Of a stretch of 47,024 nt of DNA, positions 27,385 to 35,049 are shown one piece after another. Position 1 is the first letter of the stretch. The number at the start of each line of letters is the position of its first letter. The stretch is taken from the NCBI GenBank assembly GCA_964572965.1, contig CAZNHL010000032.1, forward strand, positions 1 to 47,024. The letters are read 5' to 3'. The notes under the pieces are model-generated. The model made no database searches and was not told where the DNA came from. It saw only the letters and a program-made list of their open reading frames with translations. Origin of the DNA: CAZNHL01 sp964572965 (GTDB lineage Bacteria; Bacteroidota; Bacteroidia; Cytophagales; UBA9547). A program made the position numbers and the translations under genes.

Positions 27385-29628
27385 ATGTTCCGTTTTATTC
27401 TTGCTCTTTTCCTGTCTCTTTTCAGTTGCTCCTGTGTTTTTGCACAAATAGGACAAGAATTCTGGTTTGCAGCTCCGTATGCAAATCCAACAAACGGAAA
27501 TCTACCTATTTACATGCGTATTTCTTCCTATAATGACAGCGCTACAGTCAAAATTACCATTCCGGCCGATAATAACTTTGTGATTGCCTCTTTTACTTTA
27601 GCTCCCAACTCTTTCAAATCAGTCACATTAGACGATTACCTGGATAAAATTCAATGTTATCCTTTTGATGAGGTACAAAACAAGGGAATATTTATACAAT
27701 CTACAGCCGAGGTTTCAGCCTATTATGAACTCTTTGGAACGAGCAGCTATGCTCCGGGTACTAACTCTGATATTTTCTCATTAAAAGGTTATAATGCTTT
27801 AGGGAATAAGTTTTATACTCCGTTTCAAACTCATTGGAATAATTATGCAGGCATTTTGGGTTATGCTGCTTTTCAGGTAGTAGCTACCGAAGACAGTACA
27901 GTTGTTACAATTACTCCTACTAATGACCTGGAAAACCATTCCGCATCAGACGGTGCTTATCATATTATTCTTAATAAGGGGCAAACTTATTCTGCAAGAG
28001 CAGCTTCTATTATAGCAAGTCTAAGACCAACAGGAACGAGTATCGTGTCCAGCAAACCTATTGCTGTCACTTTCATCGATGACTCTATAGTAGAAGATGC
28101 TACCCGGTCGTGGGACACTGCCGGTGATCAGTTAATACCCGTCAATCTTCTGGGCACTAATTATGCAGCTATTAAAGTTTCTGACCCGTCATATAACACA
28201 GACAGGCTTTTTATTTGTGCCACAGAAGATAATACAACAATTACTATCGGAGGTATATTAAGGCAAACAATTAATGCAGGGAATACTTATAGTTTTCACC
28301 TGATTGATGATATCAATTATATCCAAACATCACACCCTGTTTATGTTTTTCATGTTGCCGGTTTTGGCGGAGAACTTGGCGGTGCATTGCTTCCTCCGTT
28401 AAATTGCAACGGCTCGAAACAGATACAATTCGTACGAGATAATGAGGAGATATTTAAACTGACTGTTATTGTTAAAAAAGGCGGTGAAGGTAATTTCAAA
28501 TTAAACAATGACCCTACTCTGATCATGGCTGCTGATTTTACACCGATTCCGGGTTTTCCTGATTGGTCTAGTGCCTATAAGGAGTTCGATTTAATTGATA
28601 TACCAGATCAGGAAGCTAATACAATAACGAATAGTTCGTCTGACTTTCATTTGGGGCTGATCAACGGCGCTTACGATACAGGGCTCCGTTACGGATACTT
28701 TTCAGACCTGGGTTTTCTTAATCTCGGACCCGACAAAAAATCATGCACAAATCAGTATTTAAGGCTGAATGCAGGTTTCGGGAAAGACTCTTATGAATGG
28801 CGCGATGGCGCTGGAAATATAATTGGAGACAAACAATACCTGAGTATAACTGTAGCAGATACCTATACTGTTAAAGCCACTAAAAAGGATTGTCAGGCAC
28901 TCAGAGACACAATATCAATCTCTTTCATTAACCCAACAACTTTACCGGTACTCCTTAACCCCGATGACACTTCAATTTGCCAGGGACAAAGCGCTCTTAT
29001 TAAGGGAAATCCGGTATTTATCGACTACTCATGGCAGGATGGCAAAAAAGACACTAATTATGTAGCCAAAGCTGCCGGAACATATACACTGACTATTACT
29101 GATAAAAATGGCTGTCTGAAGTCAGACGGTGTAAACGTCAGTATTAATCCTGCTCCCGCCATAAAAATAAGTTATGATGGTGGCGAGAATTCTTTTTGTA
29201 ATGTAGAAAAAATGATACTAAATGCTACGGCCGGTCTTGTAAATTATAAATGGTCAACGGGAGAAACCACTACCAATATTATGATTACACCCGAACCGGA
29301 CAATTTCTATAAAGTATCAGTAACAGATCATAACGGCTGCACCAATGCTGACTCTATTTTTGTAGACTGTAGCAAATACATTTTTATCCCAAATGTGTTT
29401 ACCCCAAATGGTGACCAGGTGAATGATTTTTTTGAAATATCTAAAAAATTCAAACCAGATACATGGAACCTTGATGTTTACAATCGCTGGGGTAAAAAAG
29501 TATATGTTGCTCATCCTTATAATAATGACTGGGATGGCGCTGACCTCGAAGCAGGTGTCTATTATTATCAGCTGAATAAGGCTGGCGGAGACTCTCAGTT
29601 TAAAGGTTGGGTACAGATACTCAGATAA
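27385..29628 (+). CDS. secreted IgGFc-binding-like protein with type B T9SS sorting domain
   Basis: 747 residues with a signal peptide ending CVFAQ (about residue 21). The N-terminal half (GQEFWFAAPYANP, repeated beta segments such as ISSYNDSATVKITIP) resembles the IgGFc-binding-protein N-terminal domain found in many secreted Bacteroidota proteins. Next come two or three Ig/PKD-like repeats with a DTSICQGQSALIKGNP motif. The C-terminus is the gliding motility-associated (CHU_C) domain: FIPNVFTPNGDQVNDFF, LDVYNRWGKKVY, NDWDG, and GVYYYQL. That is the type B T9SS signal, so the protein is exported to the cell surface or medium. A PorP/SprF gene lies tail-to-tail next to it. It may be an adhesin; the ligand is unknown. 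Confidence 0.88.
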   Translation: MFRFILALFLSLFSCSCVFAQIGQEFWFAAPYANPTNGNLPIYMRISSYNDSATVKITIPADNNFVIASFTLAPNSFKSVTLDDYLDKIQCYPFDEVQNKGIFIQSTAEVSAYYELFGTSSYAPGTNSDIFSLKGYNALGNKFYTPFQTHWNNYAGILGYAAFQVVATEDSTVVTITPTNDLENHSASDGAYHIILNKGQTYSARAASIIASLRPTGTSIVSSKPIAVTFIDDSIVEDATRSWDTAGDQLIPVNLLGTNYAAIKVSDPSYNTDRLFICATEDNTTITIGGILRQTINAGNTYSFHLIDDINYIQTSHPVYVFHVAGFGGELGGALLPPLNCNGSKQIQFVRDNEEIFKLTVIVKKGGEGNFKLNNDPTLIMAADFTPIPGFPDWSSAYKEFDLIDIPDQEANTITNSSSDFHLGLINGAYDTGLRYGYFSDLGFLNLGPDKKSCTNQYLRLNAGFGKDSYEWRDGAGNIIGDKQYLSITVADTYTVKATKKDCQALRDTISISFINPTTLPVLLNPDDTSICQGQSALIKGNPVFIDYSWQDGKKDTNYVAKAAGTYTLTITDKNGCLKSDGVNVSINPAPAIKISYDGGENSFCNVEKMILNATAGLVNYKWSTGETTTNIMITPEPDNFYKVSVTDHNGCTNADSIFVDCSKYIFIPNVFTPNGDQVNDFFEISKKFKPDTWNLDVYNRWGKKVYVAHPYNNDWDGADLEAGVYYYQLNKAGGDSQFKGWVQILR

Positions 29629-29667
29629 AAGGGAATAGTGCCGGATAAAGTTTATTCAGCGTTATTA

Positions 29668-30678
29668 TCAGAATTTAGGGCACTGTAATCTTTTCTGAAC
29701 AGGTTTCTTTTTAGGAGTTTTGACTCTATAAGACAAAGTAAGCTCATGCGAGCCGCCGGACATTCCTGCCAGCCTGGATATAGTATAATCATAACTATAG
29801 CCCATTGAAAATCCATGGTGGCTGAATCCTACGAGAAAAACCAGTGCATCATGATTCGTCTTCTCAGGAGCATACACTTTTACCGGAATACCTCTGTACC
29901 AAAAACCAACTACCAGAATATTATATTGTCCATATAAACCAATATCCAGCTGATCGGACTTGCCCTGCATCTTATATAAGAATGTGGGAGTAATACTTTT
30001 CTCTTCGTCGGGATTAACATATTTCTTCTTCCATTCCGGCGTAAATGAAAATTTATAACCACCAAACAATGACGTCTTTACAGGAAGCCTGCTGTTGCCT
30101 CCCAGAAAGCTTTGGTCAGGTCTATTCATATGATTGACAGTCAAACCAATCCAGTATTTTTTAGAATAGAAAATACCGCCGGTAGAAATATCCAGGTAAG
30201 AAATGGTTGGAGAAACACCCTGCTCCTGTGTTGCTCCGCCGACAAAGCCATTATCATTATATTGGGCACCAAAGGTTAATTTATTAAAATCAATGCTACG
30301 GCTTACATAAGACAACTGCAATGCGGGACGAAAGACTAATTTCTTTGAAATATCTGCCTGAAAGGCATAAATGGCACCAACTTCTGTCGACTTCAGTCTT
30401 GCTGCTGTAGCAACATCTGAGGTAGCAATAAGACCAATCCCACTTTTATACCTGTCTACATAATGATCCAGGGAAAATGTATTGGACACAAAAGAGGCAT
30501 CCAGAGTTGGCCACTGGTAACGCGTTACAAAAATTCCTCTTGAATTTTGTTCAGCTCCCGCAAAAGCCGGACTTAAATGTAGTGCATTAGCATACGACTG
30601 AGAATATTGCGGATCCTGCGCCAGCAGTTGCGTACTAAAACTTACTAACAAAATACAAAACAGGATAAATTTGTTCAT
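29668..30678 (-). CDS. PorP/SprF family type IX secretion membrane protein
   Basis: About 336 residues from the ATG at 30678 (MNKFILFCILLVSF..LLAQ signal peptide); the frame extends nine codons further up, which is less likely. The mature N-terminus DPQYSQSYANALHLSPAFAG is the PorP/SprF hallmark, and the rest is a beta-barrel pattern ending GFSMGYSYDYTISRL and HELTLSYRV. In gliding Bacteroidota SprF is needed to secrete and attach its type B cargo SprB. The neighbouring type B cargo at 27385 is its natural partner, although the two genes converge instead of forming the usual operon. Confidence 0.92.
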   Translation of the reverse strand: MNKFILFCILLVSFSTQLLAQDPQYSQSYANALHLSPAFAGAEQNSRGIFVTRYQWPTLDASFVSNTFSLDHYVDRYKSGIGLIATSDVATAARLKSTEVGAIYAFQADISKKLVFRPALQLSYVSRSIDFNKLTFGAQYNDNGFVGGATQEQGVSPTISYLDISTGGIFYSKKYWIGLTVNHMNRPDQSFLGGNSRLPVKTSLFGGYKFSFTPEWKKKYVNPDEEKSITPTFLYKMQGKSDQLDIGLYGQYNILVVGFWYRGIPVKVYAPEKTNHDALVFLVGFSHHGFSMGYSYDYTISRLAGMSGGSHELTLSYRVKTPKKKPVQKRLQCPKF

Positions 30679-30733
30679 ATGCTTCATTTCCATTACTACA
30701 ACCAAAACAGCAATTTGGTAACCCTGTTTTTTT

Positions 30734-30769
30734 AAAAAAGCCGTTGAAAAATAATTCTACGGCTTTTTT
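30734..30769 (-). terminator. terminator upstream of porP
   Basis: Perfect 11-base arms (aaaaaagccgt at 30734-30744, complement at 30759-30769) with T-runs on both sides. On the minus strand it ends transcription of the broken small gene before porP begins. Confidence 0.82.
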
Positions 30770-30779
30770 TGATGGTATT

Positions 30780-31044
30780 TTATCTAACGAGCATCACAGC
30801 TCCTGTCATTATTTGCTCATTGTGTTCACTATCGAATAGTCGGGTAGCTGATAGTTTCGTGATAGTAAATTGCTGGTCTTTAGAACTAAAATCAATATCA
30901 TACACGCGCAGAGTATACGTGCCGGTAAACAATAAATTAAATAGTTGTATTAATTGCAGTAATAGTAATTGTGGCATATCCTGTATTAGCACAGAATATT
31001 ATTAAAAACATAAATAAAGCTAATTGTAAGATTTTTGAAGTCAT
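30780..31044 (-). pseudogene. small secreted protein gene with a frameshift
   Basis: From ATG 31044 the frame gives a good signal peptide (MTSKILQLALFMFLIIF, then CANTGYA) and a short TITITAINTT run, then stops at TAA 30937-30939. Shifting by one base, an open frame continues (LLFTGTYTLRVYDIDF ... GAVMLVR) to a stop at 30780 and a terminator. Together they look like one secreted protein of about 87 residues broken by a single-base change near 30940. A sequencing error at this spot is equally possible. I do not recognise the family. Confidence 0.5.
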
Positions 31045-31177
31045 CGCTTACGTATTTGGGAAATACATAAACACTACACTCTGGTTCACCAGATGTAACC
31101 CGGTAAAAAAAACAAAAAATCACTTATCCAATCCGGCACTTTTTATCTTTATCTTGCAATACATTAAAGAGATCACG

Positions 31178-31738
31178 ATGCCAAAGGTTCTGGACGAAAA
31201 AATAGTTTATAGCAGCAAAAGATTTGTTGTTGAAGAGGCACAACTGAACGATGAAAACAATACTTATTCACGCCTTCGGCTCAACAGGCGCGACGCTGCT
31301 GCCATTCTGCTTTTAAACACTGATTCCAATAAAATAATATTGACAAGGCAGTTCCGTTATGCGGTTTCTTCTAAATCAAAAGAACCGATTCTGGAAATTA
31401 TAGCAGGTATAATAGATGAAGGTGAAGAGCCGGTTGATGCTGCTATCAGAGAAACTGAAGAAGAGACCGGGTATAAGATTAAGAAAGGTAATATAAGCCA
31501 TCTGATTACGTGTTTTGCTTCACCCGGGTATAGTACTGAACGGCTTTTTGTTTACTTTGCTACGGCAGGTAATGAAGACAAAATAGCTCAGGGCGGTGGA
31601 CTTCAAAGCGAGAATGAACATATTGAACTCGTAGAAATAGATCTGAAAGAGTTTACATCACTTGTAAGAAACGGTAAAATAGAAGATGCCAAAACTTACC
31701 TGGCTGCATTATATATTCTGGCAACAGAACAATCATAA
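31178..31738 (+). CDS. NUDIX hydrolase (ADP-ribose pyrophosphatase-like)
   Basis: 186 residues from the ATG at 31178 (MPKVLDEKIVYSSKRF); the frame is open 69 codons upstream, but that part crosses the broken gene on the other strand and is not family-like. The Nudix box is GIIDEGEEPVDAAIRETEEE followed by TGY, with all signature Glu and Arg residues. The domain start RDAAAILLLNTDSNKIILTRQFRYAVSSK and the late CFASPGYSTERLFVYFA match the NudF/ADP-ribose pyrophosphatase group, which hydrolyses ADP-ribose to AMP and ribose 5-phosphate. The DUF2461 gene follows 10 bases later. Confidence 0.88.
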   Translation: MPKVLDEKIVYSSKRFVVEEAQLNDENNTYSRLRLNRRDAAAILLLNTDSNKIILTRQFRYAVSSKSKEPILEIIAGIIDEGEEPVDAAIRETEEETGYKIKKGNISHLITCFASPGYSTERLFVYFATAGNEDKIAQGGGLQSENEHIELVEIDLKEFTSLVRNGKIEDAKTYLAALYILATEQS

Positions 31739-31748
31739 ACCCTCTGTT

Positions 31749-32441
31749 ATGTCATCAGTTATTATCAAAAAAGGGACATTAGACTTTCTGAATGACCTTG
31801 CTCAAAACAATAACCGTGAATGGTTTAATGAACACAAAGACAATTACACTGAAGCTCACGGTAATGTTATAGAATTTGCAGAAGCCTTGCTGCTGGAAAT
31901 GCATAAACATGACCATATAGAAACCCTTAGCGGTAAAAAGAGCCTTTACAGAATCTATAAAGACGTACGTTTCTCAAAAGAAAAAACGCCTTACAATACA
32001 CACTGGAGTGGTGGCTACAAAAGGGCTACGAAGCAATTGCGGGGAGGTTATTATTTCCGTCTAGAGCCCAATAACAGTTTTGTCGGTGGCGGATTCTGGG
32101 GGCCAAACCCTGATGACATGAAGAGAATCAGGCAGGATATTGACTTCAATTACGAATACTGGCAAGAACTTTTATCTGACAAAATTTTTATTCAAACATT
32201 TGATAAATTACAGGGCGAACAGGTTGGCTCTGCTCCTCGCGGATATGCCAAAGACCATCCTGCAATAAACCTTCTTCGCCACAAGCAATTCATTATTAAA
32301 CATGACTTTACTGATGAAGAAGTATTAAGGCCCGACTTTCTGGACAAGGCAAATGATGTATTTGTAAAAATGAGACCTTTCCTCAATTATATGAGCGAAG
32401 TGCTTACGACAGATGCTAACGGAGAACCACTACAATACTAG
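31749..32441 (+). CDS. DUF2461 family protein
   Basis: 230 residues from the ATG at 31749 (MSSVIIKKGTLDFLNDLAQN). The family pattern is NREWFNEHKDNY near the start, then LYRIYKDVRFSKEKTPYNTH and GGGFWGPNPDDMKRIRQDID, ending FVKMRPFLNYM. This is DUF2461 (TIGR02453), a cytosolic family with no proven function, widespread in Bacteroidota and Proteobacteria. It lies 10 bases after the NUDIX gene on the same strand, so it is probably in the same operon. Confidence 0.88.
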   Translation: MSSVIIKKGTLDFLNDLAQNNNREWFNEHKDNYTEAHGNVIEFAEALLLEMHKHDHIETLSGKKSLYRIYKDVRFSKEKTPYNTHWSGGYKRATKQLRGGYYFRLEPNNSFVGGGFWGPNPDDMKRIRQDIDFNYEYWQELLSDKIFIQTFDKLQGEQVGSAPRGYAKDHPAINLLRHKQFIIKHDFTDEEVLRPDFLDKANDVFVKMRPFLNYMSEVLTTDANGEPLQY

Positions 32442-32494
32442 CTTATTAAAACACCGTCAGTGTTGCAAGCTCATAAGACAATAGACTATACTGA

Positions 32495-33871
32495 TTATTT
32501 CTCCTCTTTGACCTTAAGCCTGTTTACCAACAAGGGCAGAGTCAGCCCCTGGCCTATTATAGTAATCAACACCACTATCAGTGAAATGAAGATAATGGCG
32601 GTTCTTTGTGGAAACGGTTCCCCGTTTTGCAGCGTCAGAGGTAAACCTATGGCAATGGCAATGGAAACGATACCACGCATACCCGACCAGCTGATAATCA
32701 GACTTGTCCTGACATCCAGCAAAGCATTTTCAGTCATTCTCTCAATTTTCTTCCTTATACGCTCTTCAGTTTCCTTATCCTCCCCTTTCACTTTAATACC
32801 AAGCCTTTTCAGGAACGATCTACCGACATGCATCGACATAGCAACTGCATTATCTTTACTTCTTTCCTGTTGTTTTTGAAAAGCCTTCTTAAGATTAAAG
32901 CGCTGCCAGAATACTCCGCCCATACGCATCAGCAATGTGATTATCGTAATAATGAAAGCATAACCGATATAAGGCAACAATTGCCCCGGTTCAATCATCT
33001 CCATCAGGTAAGGTAGCTGCAAACCTATCAATACAAAAATCAGCCCGTTGAGCAGAAAAATAATAATATCCCAGATTGATTTCGACTGTTGCTTCAATTC
33101 TTCCGGAAACACTTTACTGCTTAAACGGGAAATCATCAAACCCACAACCACTACAGCAATTACCCCGGACACATGAAACTCTTCTGCAATTAGGTAAGTA
33201 ATCAAAGGCATCAGCAGCATAAAACTAATACTGACAAGCTTGTCCTGATCCAGATTTTTAACAAACAATGTCGTTATTTTACCCATTATGACCCCCACCA
33301 GTGCACCGCCACCTATCAACAGCAAAAATTCTAAGCATGCCTCCCATAACACAAAAGCCGTACCCGTTACTGCAGCTACGGCAAAACGGTAAGCCACCAA
33401 TGCAGAAGCATCATTTACCAGGCTCTCTCCTTCCAGAATAGTCGTAGTCTTGTGAGATAAGCCCAAACCTTTCGTAATACTGATAGCAGCTACAGCATCT
33501 GTCGCCGATAAAATAGCTCCTAAAACAAAAGCCAATGGCCATGTCATGCCAGGAATCAGAAAATAAGCCACAGCAGCAATACTGCTTGTAGTCATAAAAA
33601 CCAACGAAATTGCCAGTGTACTGATTGTATTGATATGCGTCCTGAAATCAGGGAATGAAATATTAAAAGCCGCGTCATACAGTAATGGAGGTAAAAAAAT
33701 CAACAATACCACCTCAGGCGCCAGCTCTACATGCGGCAAGCCAGGTATAAAACCAATAGCAATACCGGCACTGATCAACAATACAGGATATGGTAACTTA
33801 ATCTTGCCTGCCACTGCCGACAACCCTATCATTACCGCCAGAATAAAAATAATAACACTATAATTCTCCAT
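32495..33871 (-). CDS. Na+/H+ antiporter, CPA1 family
   Basis: 458 residues with about 11-12 transmembrane helices. It exchanges cytosolic Na+ (or K+) for protons across the inner membrane. The CPA1 motifs are visible: GAILSATDAVAAISI (the ATDAVA core), ILEGESLVNDASALVAYRFA with the catalytic Asn-Asp pair, and ISWSGMRGIVSIAIAIGLP near the C-terminus. A basic and acidic cytosolic stretch (KVKGEDKETEERIRKKIE, about 370-390) lies between helices. The gene is alone on its strand; a palindrome at 33915-33941 lies 44 bases upstream of its ATG. Confidence 0.9.
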   Translation of the reverse strand: MENYSVIIFILAVMIGLSAVAGKIKLPYPVLLISAGIAIGFIPGLPHVELAPEVVLLIFLPPLLYDAAFNISFPDFRTHINTISTLAISLVFMTTSSIAAVAYFLIPGMTWPLAFVLGAILSATDAVAAISITKGLGLSHKTTTILEGESLVNDASALVAYRFAVAAVTGTAFVLWEACLEFLLLIGGGALVGVIMGKITTLFVKNLDQDKLVSISFMLLMPLITYLIAEEFHVSGVIAVVVVGLMISRLSSKVFPEELKQQSKSIWDIIIFLLNGLIFVLIGLQLPYLMEMIEPGQLLPYIGYAFIITIITLLMRMGGVFWQRFNLKKAFQKQQERSKDNAVAMSMHVGRSFLKRLGIKVKGEDKETEERIRKKIERMTENALLDVRTSLIISWSGMRGIVSIAIAIGLPLTLQNGEPFPQRTAIIFISLIVVLITIIGQGLTLPLLVNRLKVKEEK

Positions 33872-33914
33872 AAAAGGCTACGTCCGCTTACGTAAGCAAA
33901 TTAAATAAATTTAG

Positions 33915-33941
33915 ATTGTCTTAATTAAATATTAAGACAAT
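33915..33941. promoter_or_regulatory. palindrome upstream of the antiporter gene
   Basis: Perfect 11-base arms (attgtcttaat and its complement) separated by five bases. Its place 44 bases before the antiporter ATG suits an operator for a dimeric regulator. The AT content and the lack of a T-run argue against a terminator. Confidence 0.4.
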
Positions 33942-34018
33942 TATGACGGATGTTTTTTAAAACATTTATTTCCGGGAAAATCACTATGTTTTCAACACAT
34001 CTAAATATCCGAAACCAT

Positions 34019-34054
34019 CTTTGTAGAAAGCTCATGCATGGTGTCTCTACAAAG
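34019..34054 (-). repeat. REP-like palindrome at the RAYT 3' end
   Basis: On the minus strand it reads ctttGTAGAGACACCATG then a partly complementary arm (14 of 18 bases pair). GTAGAGAC is shared with the perfect palindrome at 34631. The TAG inside GTAG is the stop codon of the RAYT gene. Confidence 0.75.
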
Positions 34055-34583
34055 AATAAAACCGGTCATCCTTCCAATTAGCAGGATTGTTTCTGATATA
34101 AGTTTCAATACGTTCAAATGATGATTCATCACGAATAATGTGATCATGGAAACGGGATTGCCATTCGAAATTATCATAACCCATAATTCTTGCCTGAGTG
34201 GTGACCGCAGATTTAAAACCTCGTATAACAGATGCCAGGTTCTTTGATTGCGGACCAAAGGCATTCGCTGTTGTAAAATTTCCGCCACCCTGGATGTTAT
34301 ATTGGTTCTGTCCAATGTTAAGAATAGCATGAAAATGGTTAGGCATTATCACAAATTCTCCTAATTCCAGATTCATATCTGGTCTTATTTCCGGTGTTTT
34401 CAGCCATTCAGTTTCGGCAAGCTCCCCTATTGAATTCAACTGCATTTGATTATCGATAATCTCTCCAAAAAAATGAGTACGGTGTTTAGTACAGATGGTA
34501 ACAAAATAAGCTGCCTGGCTGCCATAATCCCAGCTCTGTAAACGCGCAGATGCTATACGATACTTGTCTTGAAATTTCTCCAT
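34047..34583 (-). CDS. REP-associated tyrosine transposase (RAYT, IS200-like Y1 HUH fold)
   Basis: 178 residues from the ATG at 34583 (MEKFQDKYRIASARLQSWDY). The HUH motif is MPNHFHAIL with His83 and His85; the catalytic tyrosine is Tyr162 in IETYIRNNPANW. GFKSAVTTQARI and WQSRFHDHIIRDE are typical of this family. RAYTs nick single-stranded DNA at REP hairpins carrying a GTAG or GGAG tetranucleotide and are usually single-copy, domesticated genes. This one lies between two such palindromes: one about 48 bases before its ATG, the other over its stop codon. The frame is open upstream of the ATG through the palindrome, but that part is repeat, not protein. Confidence 0.92.
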   Translation of the reverse strand: MEKFQDKYRIASARLQSWDYGSQAAYFVTICTKHRTHFFGEIIDNQMQLNSIGELAETEWLKTPEIRPDMNLELGEFVIMPNHFHAILNIGQNQYNIQGGGNFTTANAFGPQSKNLASVIRGFKSAVTTQARIMGYDNFEWQSRFHDHIIRDESSFERIETYIRNNPANWKDDRFYSL

Positions 34584-34630
34584 ATGAAAAAAATAGCTGA
34601 TAAAAATAAAAAAATGCCTGTCCTCATATT

Positions 34631-34680
34631 GAATATAATTTGTAGAGACGCCATGCATGGCGTCTCTACAAATTATATTC
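34631..34680. repeat. perfect 50-bp palindrome (REP-like) upstream of RAYT
   Basis: Every one of the 25 base pairs matches; the centre is CCATG|CATGG, the outer part AT-rich. Each arm carries GTAGAGACGCC, so both strands present the GTAG tetranucleotide that RAYT proteins recognise. It lies directly before the RAYT gene. Confidence 0.88.
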
Positions 34681-34726
34681 ACAAAACCTAAAACCTGACC
34701 TTTGGCCATGCCTTTTGTTTCAAAAA

Positions 34727-34857
34727 CTATTTTTGTTCCACAGTCAGCAATAAATGCTGTCTTCCACCACTATCTGAATTGTACCTGATACGATGTGTGG
34801 TTTATTGTCTGCCTGCGTAATCATACGCTCATTGGTAAAAAGTTGACTTTGATCCAT
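34727..34857 (-). pseudogene. remnant of a very small gene
   Basis: ATG 34857 opens a 37-codon frame (MDQSQLFTNERMITQADNKP...) that stops at 34744. A shift near 34800 gives a second coding-looking run (IRYNSDSGGRQHLLLTVEQK) stopping at 34727. Together they resemble one short gene with a frameshift. I do not recognise it. The rest of the 340-base stretch between the RAYT and MNT-HEPN genes holds the palindrome and the frame described at 34924. Confidence 0.3.
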
Positions 34858-34923
34858 AGCTGTTTTGTTTAAAATTTCTGCTTTAAGATAATATTAGTCT
34901 TTTATACTAACCAATTGATTAAG

Positions 34924-35049
34924 CTAGGCTTTTGCTTTATTGTGATTAAAAAACCACTCAATAATCGTTGTTCCAATATCTGCTTTTAGCGTTTTACAAT
35001 CATTTTCAAAATAAGTCTTAAAATCAGGTTTTTCAGACTTAACAGAGGA
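34924..35049 (-). other. 41-codon open frame directly after the MNT-HEPN stop
   Basis: After the TGA of the MNT-HEPN gene, the same frame stays open for 41 codons to a TAG at 34924. It reads KPDFKTYFEND..., then ADIGTTIIEWFFNHNKAKA, which looks like a real C-terminal helix. It has no start codon. It may be the tail of a decayed neighbour, or a C-terminal extension lost by a point change to TGA. Confidence 0.35.

Noticed and set aside
30971..31177. 69-codon upstream extension of the NUDIX gene
   Set aside because: It runs over a gene on the other strand, lacks family similarity, and an ATG at 31178 starts exactly where the domain begins.
34584..34709. N-terminal extension of the RAYT protein
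   Set aside because: It is translated from the 50-bp palindrome and adjacent spacer; the family start MEKFQDKYRI is at 34583.
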